This document shows positions 42,046-50,356 of a stretch of DNA of 64,000 nucleotides, one piece after another (the stretch's first letter is position 1; every line of letters begins with the position of its first letter). The notes beneath the pieces are model-generated. The model was given only the letters and a program-made list of their open reading frames with translations, searched no databases and had not been told where the DNA came from. The position numbers were made by a program, and so were the translations under genes. This DNA is from Candidatus Bipolaricaulota bacterium (GTDB taxonomy: Bacteria; Bipolaricaulota; Bipolaricaulia; Bipolaricaulales; Bipolaricaulaceae). The DNA lies in assembly GCA_030550535.1 (NCBI GenBank), contig JAUQPF010000009.1:1-64000 (forward strand), given 5' to 3'.

Positions 42046-42501
42046 TCACCGCTTGGAGTACTGTTCCTTCTTGCGGGCCTTGCGGTGCCCGTACTTCTTG
42101 CGCTCCACCTCCCGGGCGTCCCGGGTGAGGAGCCCCGCGTCCTTGAGGGGCTTTTTGAACTCGGGGACCAAGGCCACCAGGGCCCGGGCGATCCCCAGCC
42201 GCAGGGCCTCCAACTGCCCGGTGGGGCCGCCGCCCTCGATCTTGGCGCGCACATCGTAGCGGCCCAGCGTTCCCGTGAGGTAGAAGGGCGAAAGGAGGTG
42301 GCGGTTGAGGTAGTCCTGGGTGAAGGCGAAGGCCCGGAAGTACTCCTCAACGGGCCGGCCGTTCACCCAGATCTTCCCTGTGCCCGCGCGCAGGAACACC
42401 CGGGCAATGGCCTCCTTGCGCTTGCCCACGGCATGGGCCAGCCATCCCGGCGCAACCTTTGCGGGCGCATTCTCCATCACGTTTTCCATCATCGGTTCCA
42501 C
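42046..42501 (-). CDS. rpsI: 30S ribosomal protein S9
   Basis: 151 residues: the core [45 protein letters not shown] and the C-terminal [24 protein letters not shown] that reaches the P-site tRNA. An N-terminal extension of about 20 residues begins at GTG 42501 after AGGAGGTGAACGC; ATGs at 42492, 42489 and 42477 are alternatives. The usual upstream partner rplM (L13) is absent; scpB lies there instead. Confidence 0.96.
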   Translation of the reverse strand: MEPMMENVMENAPAKVAPGWLAHAVGKRKEAIARVFLRAGTGKIWVNGRPVEEYFRAFAFTQDYLNRHLLSPFYLTGTLGRYDVRAKIEGGGPTGQLEALRLGIARALVALVPEFKKPLKDAGLLTRDAREVERKKYGHRKARKKEQYSKR

Positions 42502-42532
42502 GGAGAGCGTTCACCTCCTGGGAAGGCGGGCC

Positions 42533-42561
42533 ATCCTAGCCGATTCGGCGGGGCCGGTCAA
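42533..42561 (-). promoter_or_regulatory. Promoter of rpsI-rpmE-DUF1385
   Basis: -35 TTGACC (42556-42561) and -10 TAGGAT (42533-42538) with a 17-nt spacer on the minus strand, overlapping the last codons of scpB. Confidence 0.7.
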
Positions 42562-43076
42562 TCCAGGGCCGCAGCCGGCGGGGCTTCCAAAGCGCGGCGC
42601 AGCTCCTCCAGGGTCCCCACCCCAAAGTAGCGCAGGAGGTCCTCGGTCACGTGGAGGATCTTGGTGGGGCCGTGGTCCTCGGCGCGCACAAAGCCCCGGG
42701 CGATAAGCTCCTTGATGTGGCCGTAGGCCCGCTGCCCGCGGATCCGCACCACCTCCGCTTGGGCCACGGGGGCCTTGGCCACGATCAGGGCGAGCGTGCG
42801 CAGGGTCTGCTCCGAGAGGTCCTGGTGGGGCGCGAAAACCCGCACGCGCTCCGCCAGCTCCGCCTTCACCCGGAGCACGTAGCCTCCGCCCTCCTGGCCG
42901 AGCTCCAATCCCCGGTCGCGCGCCTCGAGATCCTCGGCCAACGCGGCCAAAGCCCGCAGCACCGCGGGCTCCGGGAGCCCCAGGGCCTGGGCCAGCTCCG
43001 CGGGGGCGAGGGGCCGATCGGCTACAAACAGCGCGGCCTCCACCAGGGCCTTAGGATCCATGCGGGACTTCCACAA
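42558..43076 (-). CDS. scpB: Segregation and condensation protein B
   Basis: 172 residues with two winged-helix domains, typical of ScpB, which dimerises and binds ScpA in the SMC complex. Visible: KALVEAALFVADRPLAPAELAQAL, SEQTLRTLALIVAKAPVAQAEVVRIRGQRAYGHIKELIARGFV and KILHVTEDLLRYFGV. It overlaps scpA by 26 nt. Confidence 0.93.
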   Translation of the reverse strand: MWKSRMDPKALVEAALFVADRPLAPAELAQALGLPEPAVLRALAALAEDLEARDRGLELGQEGGGYVLRVKAELAERVRVFAPHQDLSEQTLRTLALIVAKAPVAQAEVVRIRGQRAYGHIKELIARGFVRAEDHGPTKILHVTEDLLRYFGVGTLEELRRALEAPPAAALD

Positions 43077-43731
43077 GGATCTCCCCCAGGAACTCCTCTT
43101 GGTGCAGGCGCACCTGGCCCCGGCCGTCCAGGTGCAAAAGCTCCAAAAAGCGCGCGACCTTTTCCTTGGGGTCGTCCTCCCCCACGAGGAGGGAGAAGGG
43201 GACGAAGCGCGAGCCGTTCACCATGCGCAAAAGCCGTTGAAGAAGGCGGGCGGCGCGGAGGCTGAAGGGCGCTTCGCTCACGTTCAGGGTGCCCTGGGTT
43301 TTTGGGGGGTGGGGGGTGGGGCGAGCGGCCACGGCGAGGAAAGCCCGGCGCAGGTCGGCGAGGGTCAGGCGGGCGCGGGGCCGGCGCCGAAGGGGAAGCC
43401 TCAGGAGCGGAGGGGGCTCCGGTTCCCCGTCCTGCTCCCTTGCCTCCTCCGCGAGGACCGCGGCCACGGCCTCGGCCAGGGTGGGGGGCCCGCCGTCCAC
43501 CCGCTCGGATTTCATGCGCAAAAGCACGGAGCTTGCGAACACCATGCGCCCGGGAACCCTGAGCTCCACGGGGGTCCGGGCCAGGAACTCCCGGAACCGG
43601 CCGAGGAGGGCGGTGAGGTCCAGGGCCCAGGGATCGAGCCCCCGCGTGGCCTCCCGGAAGAGCTCCTCCCAGTCGGCGCGGGCGAAGCGCTCCGGCTCCA
43701 ACGCCCAAAGCTCCTTCGGCTCAACGGGCAT
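43051..43731 (-). CDS. scpA: Segregation and condensation protein A (kleisin)
   Basis: 226 residues. The kleisin bridges the two SMC heads. The N-terminal helices (FREATRGLDPWALDLTALLGRFREFL) and GRMVFASSVLLRMKSER match ScpA; the C-terminal winged helix includes RFVPFSLLVGEDDPKEKVARFLELLHL and QEEFLGEILVEV. I chose the ATG at 43731, inside the end of smc (11-nt overlap), over the longer frame upstream. Confidence 0.92.
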   Translation of the reverse strand: MPVEPKELWALEPERFARADWEELFREATRGLDPWALDLTALLGRFREFLARTPVELRVPGRMVFASSVLLRMKSERVDGGPPTLAEAVAAVLAEEAREQDGEPEPPPLLRLPLRRRPRARLTLADLRRAFLAVAARPTPHPPKTQGTLNVSEAPFSLRAARLLQRLLRMVNGSRFVPFSLLVGEDDPKEKVARFLELLHLDGRGQVRLHQEEFLGEILVEVPHGS

Positions 43732-46180
43732 GGCTGAGCTCCAACCCCAAGACTTCCGAGGCCCCGCCCCGCAGGACCACCCCATAGATCCGGTCCGCAT
43801 GGCGCACGAGTTCCTCGTTGTGGGAGACCACGATCACCTGGGAGGTCTGGGCGAACTCCTTGAGGAGGCGGGCCAGGCGCTCGGAGTTGGCCCGGTCCAA
43901 GGCGGCGTCCACTTCGTCCAGGAGGTAGAAGGGCGCGGGCTTCCCCGCGGCGAGGGCGAGCACGAAGGCGATGGCCACGAGGGCCTTCTCCCCTCCGGAG
44001 AGGGCGTCCAGGACGCGCAGCTCCTTTCCAGGAAGCCGGACCTGGATGAGGAGGTCCGAGCCGAGGTTTCCCGGTTCGGCCAGGCTCAGGCGGGCCTCGC
44101 CCCCGCCAAAGAGGCGGACGAACAGCTGGTTCAGCTGGGCCGAAACGGCCTCCATGGTCTCCACGAACTTCTCGCGCTTCTTGCGCTCCACCTCCGCGAT
44201 GAACCGCTCGATCTCCTCCTTTTCCTTCTCCAAGGTCTGCACGCGGGCTTTGATCTCCTGGAGCTCGGCCAGGGCCTGCTCGTACTCCTCGATGGCCCGC
44301 AGGTTCACGGGGCCCAGGGCCGCGAGCTCCCGCTCGATCTGGCGCAGCCGGGCCTGGAGGACCTCGGGTGTTCCCGGGACCTCCTCCTTGGGTGGGGGAA
44401 CCTCGCCCAGGGCCGCAAGCTCCCCCCTGAGCTCTGCAGCCTCCCGTTCGTGGCGGCTTAGGGCCGTGCGCTTGCGCTCCAGCTCCCGGTAGATCTCCCT
44501 CCGTCGCTCCCGCAGGGCGAAAAGCTCGCTTTCCTCCTTGGCTCGGGTGGCCCGAAACTCCTGGAGGGCCTGGGAACGGCGGCTTAATTCCTCTTCGGCC
44601 TTCGCAAGTTCCGCGGAAATACGCTCAAGCTCCGGGGATAAGCGGGCGCGCTCCTCCTCCCGCCGGCGAAGCTCCTCCCTTTTTGCTTCCAGTGCGGGGT
44701 TACGGCTCGGGCGGCTCGCGCCCCCCCAGATGGCCCCGCCCCTCTCCAGAAGGTCGCCCTCCAGGGTGACCACGCGCACCCCCTCCACCGTGCGCACGGC
44801 CTCCAAGTTCTCCGCGACCAGGGTGTCGCCCAAAACGTAGAGGAGGGCCGGCCGCACCTCCGGCGGGCAGTCCACGAAGTCCGCGAGGAACCCAAGGACC
44901 CCGGGCAGCCCTTTGGCCTTGAGGGCCTGGGGGGAGGGCGGGGAAAGAAGGAGCCGGTCCAGGGGGAGGAAGCGGGCCCGGCCAATCCCCCTCTCCTTGA
45001 GGTAGCGCACGCAGCTTAGGGCGAGCTCGCGGGAGGCCACCACGAGGTCGTGGGCGTGAGCGCCGAGGGCCGCGTTCCAGGCGAGCTCAAAGCCCTCCCG
45101 GGGACGAGCAAGCTCCGCGAGGGTGCCGATCACGCCATCCCAGCCGAGCTCCAGGACGGCGGCCACGGCCTCCGGGGGTCGGCCCCGCTCCCCACCCGCG
45201 CGGGACAGGGCGGCCACGGCCTCCCGCAAGGTCTGAACCTCCCGCTCCAGGAGCTTGAGCGCCGCCTCCTTCCCGCCGAGCTCCGCCCGCAAGCGCTCCA
45301 CCCTACGGATCCACTCGGTGAGGTCCTCCTCGGGAGCTTCCGAGGTTTTCAGGCTTTGGCGCTCGCGGGCCTCGATCTCGCGGTCCAGCCGGTCCACCTC
45401 GGCCGCCAGGGCCTCCACCTCCTCCCGCAGGCGCTCCCCTTGGGCCAGGGCCTTCTCCAGGGCCTCCTTTTTGGCCAGATACCGGCGGAAGGCCAAGGTG
45501 GCCTGGATCCGCTCGCGTTCCTCGGAGAGGGAGCGGAAGGTGAGGGCCGCTTCCCGCTGGCGGAAGAGCTCGGCCACCCGCGCCCGGCGTTCCGCCAAAA
45601 GGATGCGGCCGGCGTTCAGGCGCTCCTTCACCTGGGCGAGCTCCTCCACGGCCTTGGCCTTGCGCTCCTCGTAGGCGGCGATCCCCGCCACCTCCTCCAG
45701 GATCTCCCGGCGCCGGCGGGCCGAGCCCTCCAAAACGTCGGTGACCGTCCCCTGCTCCACGATGTGGTAGCCGTTGGGGTCGATGTTGGCCAAGGAGAGG
45801 AGGGCCTCCACCTCCCGGGCTGAAGCGAGCCGCCCCTGGATTCGGTACACGGAGGCGTTCTTGGAGATGCGGCGGGAGAGGACCACCTCAGGTTCCGGGC
45901 AGCGCTCGGCGAACACGCCGGAGCGGTTGTCCAGAACGAGGGTGACCTCGGCTTCGGGCACGGGCTCCCCGCCCGGCGGGGTGTGGAGGAGGTGCTCCAG
46001 GCGCTCGGCGCGCAGCCCGCGGGAGCGCCGGCCCAAAACGAACATGATGGCCTCAAGGAGGTTGGATTTTCCCGTGCCGTTTTCCCCGACGATGGCGGTG
46101 AAGCCGGGGAAGAACTCGAGGGTGAGGCGGCGGAAGGACTTGAAGCCCTCGATGCGCAGGCGGCGGACGGCGGTGGTCAT
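43721..46180 (-). CDS. smc: Chromosome partition protein SMC, short-armed
   Basis: 819 residues instead of about 1150-1200. Both head halves and hinge are complete: Walker A VGENGTGKSN (31-40), Q-loop and IDPNGYHIVEQG (133-144), hinge about 336-490 (LGWDGVIGTLAEL ... LVAENLEAVRTVEGVRVVTLEG), signature LSGGEKALVAIAF (from 727), Walker B FYLLDEVDAALD (about 751-762) and VVSHNEE. Only the coiled coils are short: about 165 residues each (about 171-335 and 495-655), roughly half the usual. There is no frameshift. The start overlaps the HTH gene by 4 nt; scpA and scpB follow in the same operon. Confidence 0.95.
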   Translation of the reverse strand: MTTAVRRLRIEGFKSFRRLTLEFFPGFTAIVGENGTGKSNLLEAIMFVLGRRSRGLRAERLEHLLHTPPGGEPVPEAEVTLVLDNRSGVFAERCPEPEVVLSRRISKNASVYRIQGRLASAREVEALLSLANIDPNGYHIVEQGTVTDVLEGSARRRREILEEVAGIAAYEERKAKAVEELAQVKERLNAGRILLAERRARVAELFRQREAALTFRSLSEERERIQATLAFRRYLAKKEALEKALAQGERLREEVEALAAEVDRLDREIEARERQSLKTSEAPEEDLTEWIRRVERLRAELGGKEAALKLLEREVQTLREAVAALSRAGGERGRPPEAVAAVLELGWDGVIGTLAELARPREGFELAWNAALGAHAHDLVVASRELALSCVRYLKERGIGRARFLPLDRLLLSPPSPQALKAKGLPGVLGFLADFVDCPPEVRPALLYVLGDTLVAENLEAVRTVEGVRVVTLEGDLLERGGAIWGGASRPSRNPALEAKREELRRREEERARLSPELERISAELAKAEEELSRRSQALQEFRATRAKEESELFALRERRREIYRELERKRTALSRHEREAAELRGELAALGEVPPPKEEVPGTPEVLQARLRQIERELAALGPVNLRAIEEYEQALAELQEIKARVQTLEKEKEEIERFIAEVERKKREKFVETMEAVSAQLNQLFVRLFGGGEARLSLAEPGNLGSDLLIQVRLPGKELRVLDALSGGEKALVAIAFVLALAAGKPAPFYLLDEVDAALDRANSERLARLLKEFAQTSQVIVVSHNEELVRHADRIYGVVLRGGASEVLGLELSHAR

Positions 46181-46371
46181 GGGCGGGCGCGTTCCTCTTC
46201 CCCTTCGAGAAGGCGCAGGATCTTGTGGCGGTTGTAGTCGTGGGGCTCGACGGCCTCCTCTTCCCAGCGGGAGAGGGTGGGCACGGAGACCCCCAGGATC
46301 TTGGCCAGGGCGCGTTTGCTCAAACCTTTTTCCAGGCGGAAGTCGCGGAGCCTTTTCCCGAGCGGTTCCAT
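46177..46371 (-). CDS. Small XRE-family helix-turn-helix regulator
   Basis: 64 residues, essentially one Cro/CI-type HTH: LGKRLRDFRLEKGLSKRALA then ILGVSVPTLSRWEEE. The ATG at 46371 is used because GGGAGGTCCGC precedes it and the upstream frame crosses the promoter. It is first in the HTH-smc-scpA-scpB operon and its promoter contains a perfect inverted repeat, so it very likely represses its own operon, which includes smc. Confidence 0.85.
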   Translation of the reverse strand: MEPLGKRLRDFRLEKGLSKRALAKILGVSVPTLSRWEEEAVEPHDYNRHKILRLLEGEEERARP

Positions 46372-46384
46372 GCGGACCTCCCGA

Positions 46385-46413
46385 AGTGTAACGTTTGTTA
46401 CATTCAGAGGCAA
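46385..46413 (-). promoter_or_regulatory. Promoter and operator of the HTH-smc-scpAB operon
   Basis: -35 TTGCCT (46408-46413) and -10 TACACT (46385-46390), 17-nt spacer. A perfect inverted repeat TGTAAC-N4-GTTACA (46387-46402) overlaps the -10 and half of the spacer, the classic position for a small XRE repressor. Confidence 0.75.
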
Positions 46414-46447
46414 AAAGGAAGGGCGCGGGGAGGCCGCGCCCTCTCCC

Positions 46448-47425
46448 TCATCCGCCCATCCCCAAAAGCACGAGCACGAGGGCCCCAATCCCCGCCAGGA
46501 GGCCGAGGATCGCCAGAACCTGGATCGTATCCAAGCGCGCGCTCAGGTCCTGCACGTTCATGCCCAGGCTTTCCTCCACGGAGGCGATGCGGGCCTCGTG
46601 GTCGCTCACCCGGGCCTCCAGGGCGAGCACGGAGTCCTTAAGGGCGGCGATGTCCGCGGCGAACCCGCCCAAGGTCTTCTCCAGGGCCGCGATCTTCTCC
46701 CGGTTGTTTTCGATCTTGATCTGGACGGCCTGGATGGCCTGCTCCAGGCTCAGGACCCGGCGCGAGAGGTTCCCGATGTCGTAGGACTCAAGGACGCGCA
46801 CCCGCTGGCTCACCTGCTCGATTTGTCCAGAAAGGACGGAGATCTTCGCCTCCAGCGCCGCGTCAGCCTCCTTGCAGGCGGCGATGGCCTGGTCCAAAGT
46901 CCGGCGGACCTCGCCCAGCTCGGTCCGGAGCCGCGCCTCCAACGCCGCATCAGCTTCCAAGCAGGCGGCGATGGCCTGGTCCAAAGCCCGGCGGAGCTCG
47001 CCTAACCCCGCCTGAAGCTTGGCCTCCAAGGCGGCATCGGCGGCCCTGAGGCCGCTCACCGCCTCCTCCAGGCTCTTGCGCAGGGCCCCAATCTGGGCCA
47101 AGGCATTGGCCAGGCTCTGCTCCAGGGCCGTGGTCTTCTGCACGAAGCTCTCCTGGATCTGCAGGATCTTGGCCTCCAAATCCTTGAGCTGGACGGCCAC
47201 AACCCTGTACTTTGCCAAGAGGTCCTGGTCGTTCTTGTTGAGCGTGTCCACCGCGCCCTTGATCTCGATCACGAATTCCTCGAAAACCTTGAGGACCTGG
47301 TCCCAGGCCTCCCGCAGAGCTTGGACTTCCACCGCAGCGGGAGTGAGCTTGACCGTCGTGGGCTCAGCGCACGCGGCCAAGCCCAGCGCGGCCCCCAACA
47401 CCAACGCCCAGAAAACTCGATGCAT
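46448..47425 (-). CDS. Coiled-coil lipoprotein with C-terminal transmembrane helix
   Basis: 325 residues. Signal peptide and lipobox LGLAAC (Cys19); a long, almost unbroken coiled coil (about 35-300); and a C-terminal hydrophobic helix (about 302-322, VLAILGLLAGIGALVLVLLG). Residues 129-186 are two tandem 29-residue repeats (ADAALEAK...AIAACLE / ADAALEAR...AIAACKE), with the start of a third, each with one Cys. A lipid at one end and a membrane helix at the other suggest a tether spanning the periplasm, like Omp-alpha of Thermotoga in principle; this is inference. The ATG at 47425 was chosen for the lipobox. No family name can be given. Confidence 0.8.
   Translation of the reverse strand: MHRVFWALVLGAALGLAACAEPTTVKLTPAAVEVQALREAWDQVLKVFEEFVIEIKGAVDTLNKNDQDLLAKYRVVAVQLKDLEAKILQIQESFVQKTTALEQSLANALAQIGALRKSLEEAVSGLRAADAALEAKLQAGLGELRRALDQAIAACLEADAALEARLRTELGEVRRTLDQAIAACKEADAALEAKISVLSGQIEQVSQRVRVLESYDIGNLSRRVLSLEQAIQAVQIKIENNREKIAALEKTLGGFAADIAALKDSVLALEARVSDHEARIASVEESLGMNVQDLSARLDTIQVLAILGLLAGIGALVLVLLGMGG
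46868..47041 (-). repeat. Two tandem 87-bp coding repeats
   Basis: Tandem copies encode 29-residue coiled-coil units in the lipoprotein; a partial third copy continues to about 46844. Nucleotide similarity between copies is high, pointing to recent duplication. Confidence 0.75.
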
Positions 47426-47452
47426 CACCGCGACCTCCTTTCCGCGTCCTGG

Positions 47453-47482
47453 CCCCCAAGGTAGCATCCATCACCTTGGGGG
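47453..47482. promoter_or_regulatory. Perfect 10-bp inverted repeat at the lipoprotein promoter
   Basis: CCCCCAAGGT (47453-47462) and ACCTTGGGGG (47473-47482) are exact reverse complements separated by 10 bp. The left arm covers most of a minus-strand -10-like TACCTT (47458-47463) lying 32 nt before the lipoprotein ATG. No T tract follows, so an operator fits better than a terminator. Confidence 0.6.
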
Positions 47483-47529
47483 GTGCGGGCCTGTGGGCCC
47501 GGGCCAGGGCGGGTTTGTCGCCCCGCGCT

Positions 47530-47543
47530 CGGACACGTGTCCG
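47530..47543. promoter_or_regulatory. 14-bp perfect palindrome upstream of hppA
   Basis: CGGACACGTGTCCG lies 27 bp upstream of the hppA -35 box, a position suited to an activator. The half-site CGTGTCCGG recurs upstream of the NosD-like gene (56836-56844). Confidence 0.4.
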
Positions 47544-47570
47544 GCTCCTTGCGGGGCGCGAAAAACCCGG

Positions 47571-47599
47571 TTGAACCGCGCGGGAAGGGGGGATAGAGT
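47571..47599 (+). promoter_or_regulatory. Promoter of hppA operon
   Basis: -35 TTGAAC (47571-47576) and -10 TAGAGT (47594-47599), 17-nt spacer; leader of about 42 nt with GGAAAGGAGGGGG before the ATG. Confidence 0.65.
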
Positions 47600-47647
47600 A
47601 CGCCCGATTTTGGTGGGCATCGCCCGAATCCTCGGAAAGGAGGGGGT

Positions 47648-49822
47648 ATGACCGCCATTTTGGCAGCGACGGGCCTGGTGTCCGCGGCTGCGCTGTTCTG
47701 GTCCGCGTACGGGACGTACTACGTGATGCGCCGGGACGCCGGCGACGAGCGGATGCGCCGCATCCAGGGGTTCATCCGGGAGGGCGCCTGGGCCTTCATG
47801 ATCGCCGAGGCCAAGGTCATGGCCGTGACCCTCCTCCTCCTGGGCGCGCTCCTTTGGGCCCTGTTCTACTGGGAGGTGGCGGTGGCCTTCTGGGTGGGCT
47901 CGGCCCTGTCCATGGCCGCCGGGTTCGTGGGCATGAACGCCGCGACCCTGGCCAACGCCCGCACCACCCACGCCGTGCGCCGCTCCTTACGGGAGGCCCT
48001 CACCGTGGCCTTCACCGGGGGTTCCGTCATGGGCCTGGCCGTGGTGGGACTGGCCTCCGCCGGCTTGGTCTTCGTGATCTGGCTTTTCCGCAGGGAATTC
48101 GATCCCGAGATGGTGCGCATCGTCACCAAAACGGTGTTCGGCATCCCTGGGGCCGACGTGAACTTCATCAAGGGCGCCCTCATCGTCTCGGCCTACTCCG
48201 CGGGCGCTTCGCTCGTGGCCCTCTTCGACCGCGTGGGCGGGGGGATCTACACCAAGGCCGCGGATATGGCGGCAGACCTCGTGGGGAAAGTGGAACTCAA
48301 GATCCCCGAGGACGACCCCCGCAACCCCGCGGCCATCGCCGATAACGTGGGCGACAACGTGGGCGATGTGGGGGGCTTGGGGGCGGATCTCCTCGAGTCC
48401 TTCGTGGGCTCCATCATCGCCGTCATCGTCATCAACCTCTACATGTACGTGGGTCGGCTCAACGCGGACATCTGGGACCTCATCACCCGCTACGGGTTCA
48501 CCGATCTTGGCCAGTTCGAGGCGAACTACTGGTGGTTCACGTTGCTCCCCATCCTTTATGCCGCGGGGGGCATCGTGGCCAGCCTCCTGGCCGTCCTGTA
48601 CATCCGCTACTCCCGCCGCACCCAAGACATGCAGCGGATCCTCATGAACGGTTTTACCCTTGCGGCCCTCCTCACCGCGGGCTTTGCCGCCCTCATCACC
48701 CACTTCTCCCCCTTCAACTTCGTCCCCTTCGTTTCGCTCCTTTTGGGGATCGTGAGCGGCGTGCTGATTGGGTTCATCTCGGAGTACTACACCTCCGCCC
48801 GCTACCGTCCCACGCGGGAGCTGGCCCGCATGTATCAGTCGGGCCCGGCGGTGGGCGTGACCGAAGGGATGGCCGTGGGCATGTCCTCGAGCTTGCTCGT
48901 GTGCGTGGTCATCGCCGCCGCCATCGTGGTGGCCTACAAGATGGGCGGGCTCCTGGCCGTGGCCTACGCCGGCATGGGCATGCTCACGTTCGTGGGGATC
49001 ATGGTCTCCATGGACTCCTACGGGCCCATCGGCGACAACGCCGCGGGGATCGCCACCATGGCCAAGCTCGACCCCCGTGTGCGCGAGCAATGCGACGTCC
49101 TTGACTCCATCGGGAACACGACGGCAGCGATCGGAAAGGGATTCGCCATCGGTTCGGCGGCCTTCGCCGCCATCGGCCTCATCGCCGCCTACCTTTGGTC
49201 CGCGGCCGGCCGCGCGGAAGAGGTGCACCTTCCCAACGTGCCCCTGGTGAGCCCGGAGGTGGGCGGACTGGTGATGGCCGGGCTCATCACCGGGGCCATG
49301 CTCACCTATGTCTTCTCGGCCATGCTCATCCGGGCGGTTTCCCGCACGGCTGACGTGATGGTCCAGGAGATCCGCCGCCAGTTCCGGGAGAACCCGAAAC
49401 TCATGACGGGCGAGGCCACCCCGGATTACCGCCGCTGCATCACCATCACCGCCCACAACGGCGTGCGCCGCATGGTCGTCCCCGCCCTCCTTGCGGTGGT
49501 GCTGCCCCTCTTCATTGGGCTTGTGTTCGGGCGCTACACCCTGGCGGGCTTCCTCGTGGGGGCCCTCCTTTCCGCCATCATGCTCGCCATCTTTTGCGGC
49601 AACGCCGGCGGGGCCATGGACAACGCCAAGAAGTACGTGGAGGAGGGGCACTTCGGCGGCAAGGGCTCGGAGGCCCATGCCGCCGGGGTGGTGGCCGACA
49701 CCGTGGGCGACCCCCTCAAGGACACGGTCGGACCCTCCCTCGACATCCTCATCAAGCTCATGAGCGTGATCTCCCTCCTTTTTGCCTCGCTCTTCCCTGT
49801 GCAGCCCTGGTTCCTGCGGTGA
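47648..49822 (+). CDS. hppA: Membrane-bound, K+-dependent ion-pumping pyrophosphatase
   Basis: 724-residue protein with about 16 membrane helices that couples PPi hydrolysis to H+ or Na+ export. Signature segments are intact: GGGIYTKAADMAADLVGKVE, EDDPRNPAAIADNVGDNVGD, SEYYTS, MDSYGPIGDNAAGIA, and the C-terminal GDPLKDTVGPSLDIL. The selectivity motif reads GNTTAAIGKG, with Ala and Gly at the two positions that mark K+-dependent enzymes (Lys and Thr in K+-independent ones). Na+ versus H+ pumping cannot be settled by eye. It leads hppA-GNAT-ABC-GH13. Confidence 0.96.
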   Translation: MTAILAATGLVSAAALFWSAYGTYYVMRRDAGDERMRRIQGFIREGAWAFMIAEAKVMAVTLLLLGALLWALFYWEVAVAFWVGSALSMAAGFVGMNAATLANARTTHAVRRSLREALTVAFTGGSVMGLAVVGLASAGLVFVIWLFRREFDPEMVRIVTKTVFGIPGADVNFIKGALIVSAYSAGASLVALFDRVGGGIYTKAADMAADLVGKVELKIPEDDPRNPAAIADNVGDNVGDVGGLGADLLESFVGSIIAVIVINLYMYVGRLNADIWDLITRYGFTDLGQFEANYWWFTLLPILYAAGGIVASLLAVLYIRYSRRTQDMQRILMNGFTLAALLTAGFAALITHFSPFNFVPFVSLLLGIVSGVLIGFISEYYTSARYRPTRELARMYQSGPAVGVTEGMAVGMSSSLLVCVVIAAAIVVAYKMGGLLAVAYAGMGMLTFVGIMVSMDSYGPIGDNAAGIATMAKLDPRVREQCDVLDSIGNTTAAIGKGFAIGSAAFAAIGLIAAYLWSAAGRAEEVHLPNVPLVSPEVGGLVMAGLITGAMLTYVFSAMLIRAVSRTADVMVQEIRRQFRENPKLMTGEATPDYRRCITITAHNGVRRMVVPALLAVVLPLFIGLVFGRYTLAGFLVGALLSAIMLAIFCGNAGGAMDNAKKYVEEGHFGGKGSEAHAAGVVADTVGDPLKDTVGPSLDILIKLMSVISLLFASLFPVQPWFLR

Positions 49823-49828
49823 GGGACG

Positions 49829-50356
49829 GTGGAGCTCAAGGGGGAGCGGCTCAGGCTGCGGGAGTTCGGGGCCGCGGATCTCGTGCAGACCCGCAAATGG
49901 GTTGCGGATCCGCAGATCGCCCGCTGGATCCTCCCGGCCTGGCCGCTCCTCCCCGCTTCCTGGGAGGAGTGGCTCCGCCGCGTCTACACCTCCCCGGATT
50001 CCCGGCACTTCGCCATCGTCCTCCACAGCGGTCGGCACATTGGGAACGTGAGCCTCCATTCCATCCGCTGGGAGGAAGGGTCGGCGGAGGTGGGCATCGT
50101 CCTTGGGGAGAAGGACTGTTGGGGCCAGGGCTACGGTCCGGAGGCCCTGCGGCTCCTTGTGCGCTATGCCTTTGAGGAGCTGGGCCTAAGGAAGCTCGTG
50201 TTGCACGTGCATCGCGAGAACGCCCGGGCCCTGCGGGCCTACCGCAAGGTGGGCTTCCGGGAGATCCGTTCCCCTTGGCCCCTGCGGATGCTCAGGGCTG
50301 GGATCGTGACCATGGTCCTGGAGGCCGAAAGCCCGCTCCGCGCGGAGGTTCCATGA
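49829..50356 (+). CDS. GNAT-family N-acetyltransferase (RimJ/RimL-like)
   Basis: 175 residues. GNAT fold with the acetyl-CoA loop EKDCWGQGYGPEALRLLVRYAF and the ENARALRAYRKVGFRE segment common to RimJ/RimL-type enzymes. Start GTG at 49829, 6 nt after hppA. The substrate (protein N-terminus or small molecule) is unknown. It overlaps the ABC ATPase by 4 nt. Confidence 0.88.
   Translation: MELKGERLRLREFGAADLVQTRKWVADPQIARWILPAWPLLPASWEEWLRRVYTSPDSRHFAIVLHSGRHIGNVSLHSIRWEEGSAEVGIVLGEKDCWGQGYGPEALRLLVRYAFEELGLRKLVLHVHRENARALRAYRKVGFREIRSPWPLRMLRAGIVTMVLEAESPLRAEVP

Noticed and set aside
43721-46180. smc as a pseudogene because of its short length
   Set aside because: All ATPase and hinge motifs are present in one frame, and arm shortening is symmetrical; a decayed gene would not look like this.
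47987-50059. Minus-strand open frame of 690 codons rich in His, Gly and Asp
   Set aside because: It is antisense to hppA; the His/Asp richness is simply the reverse complement of membrane-protein codons.
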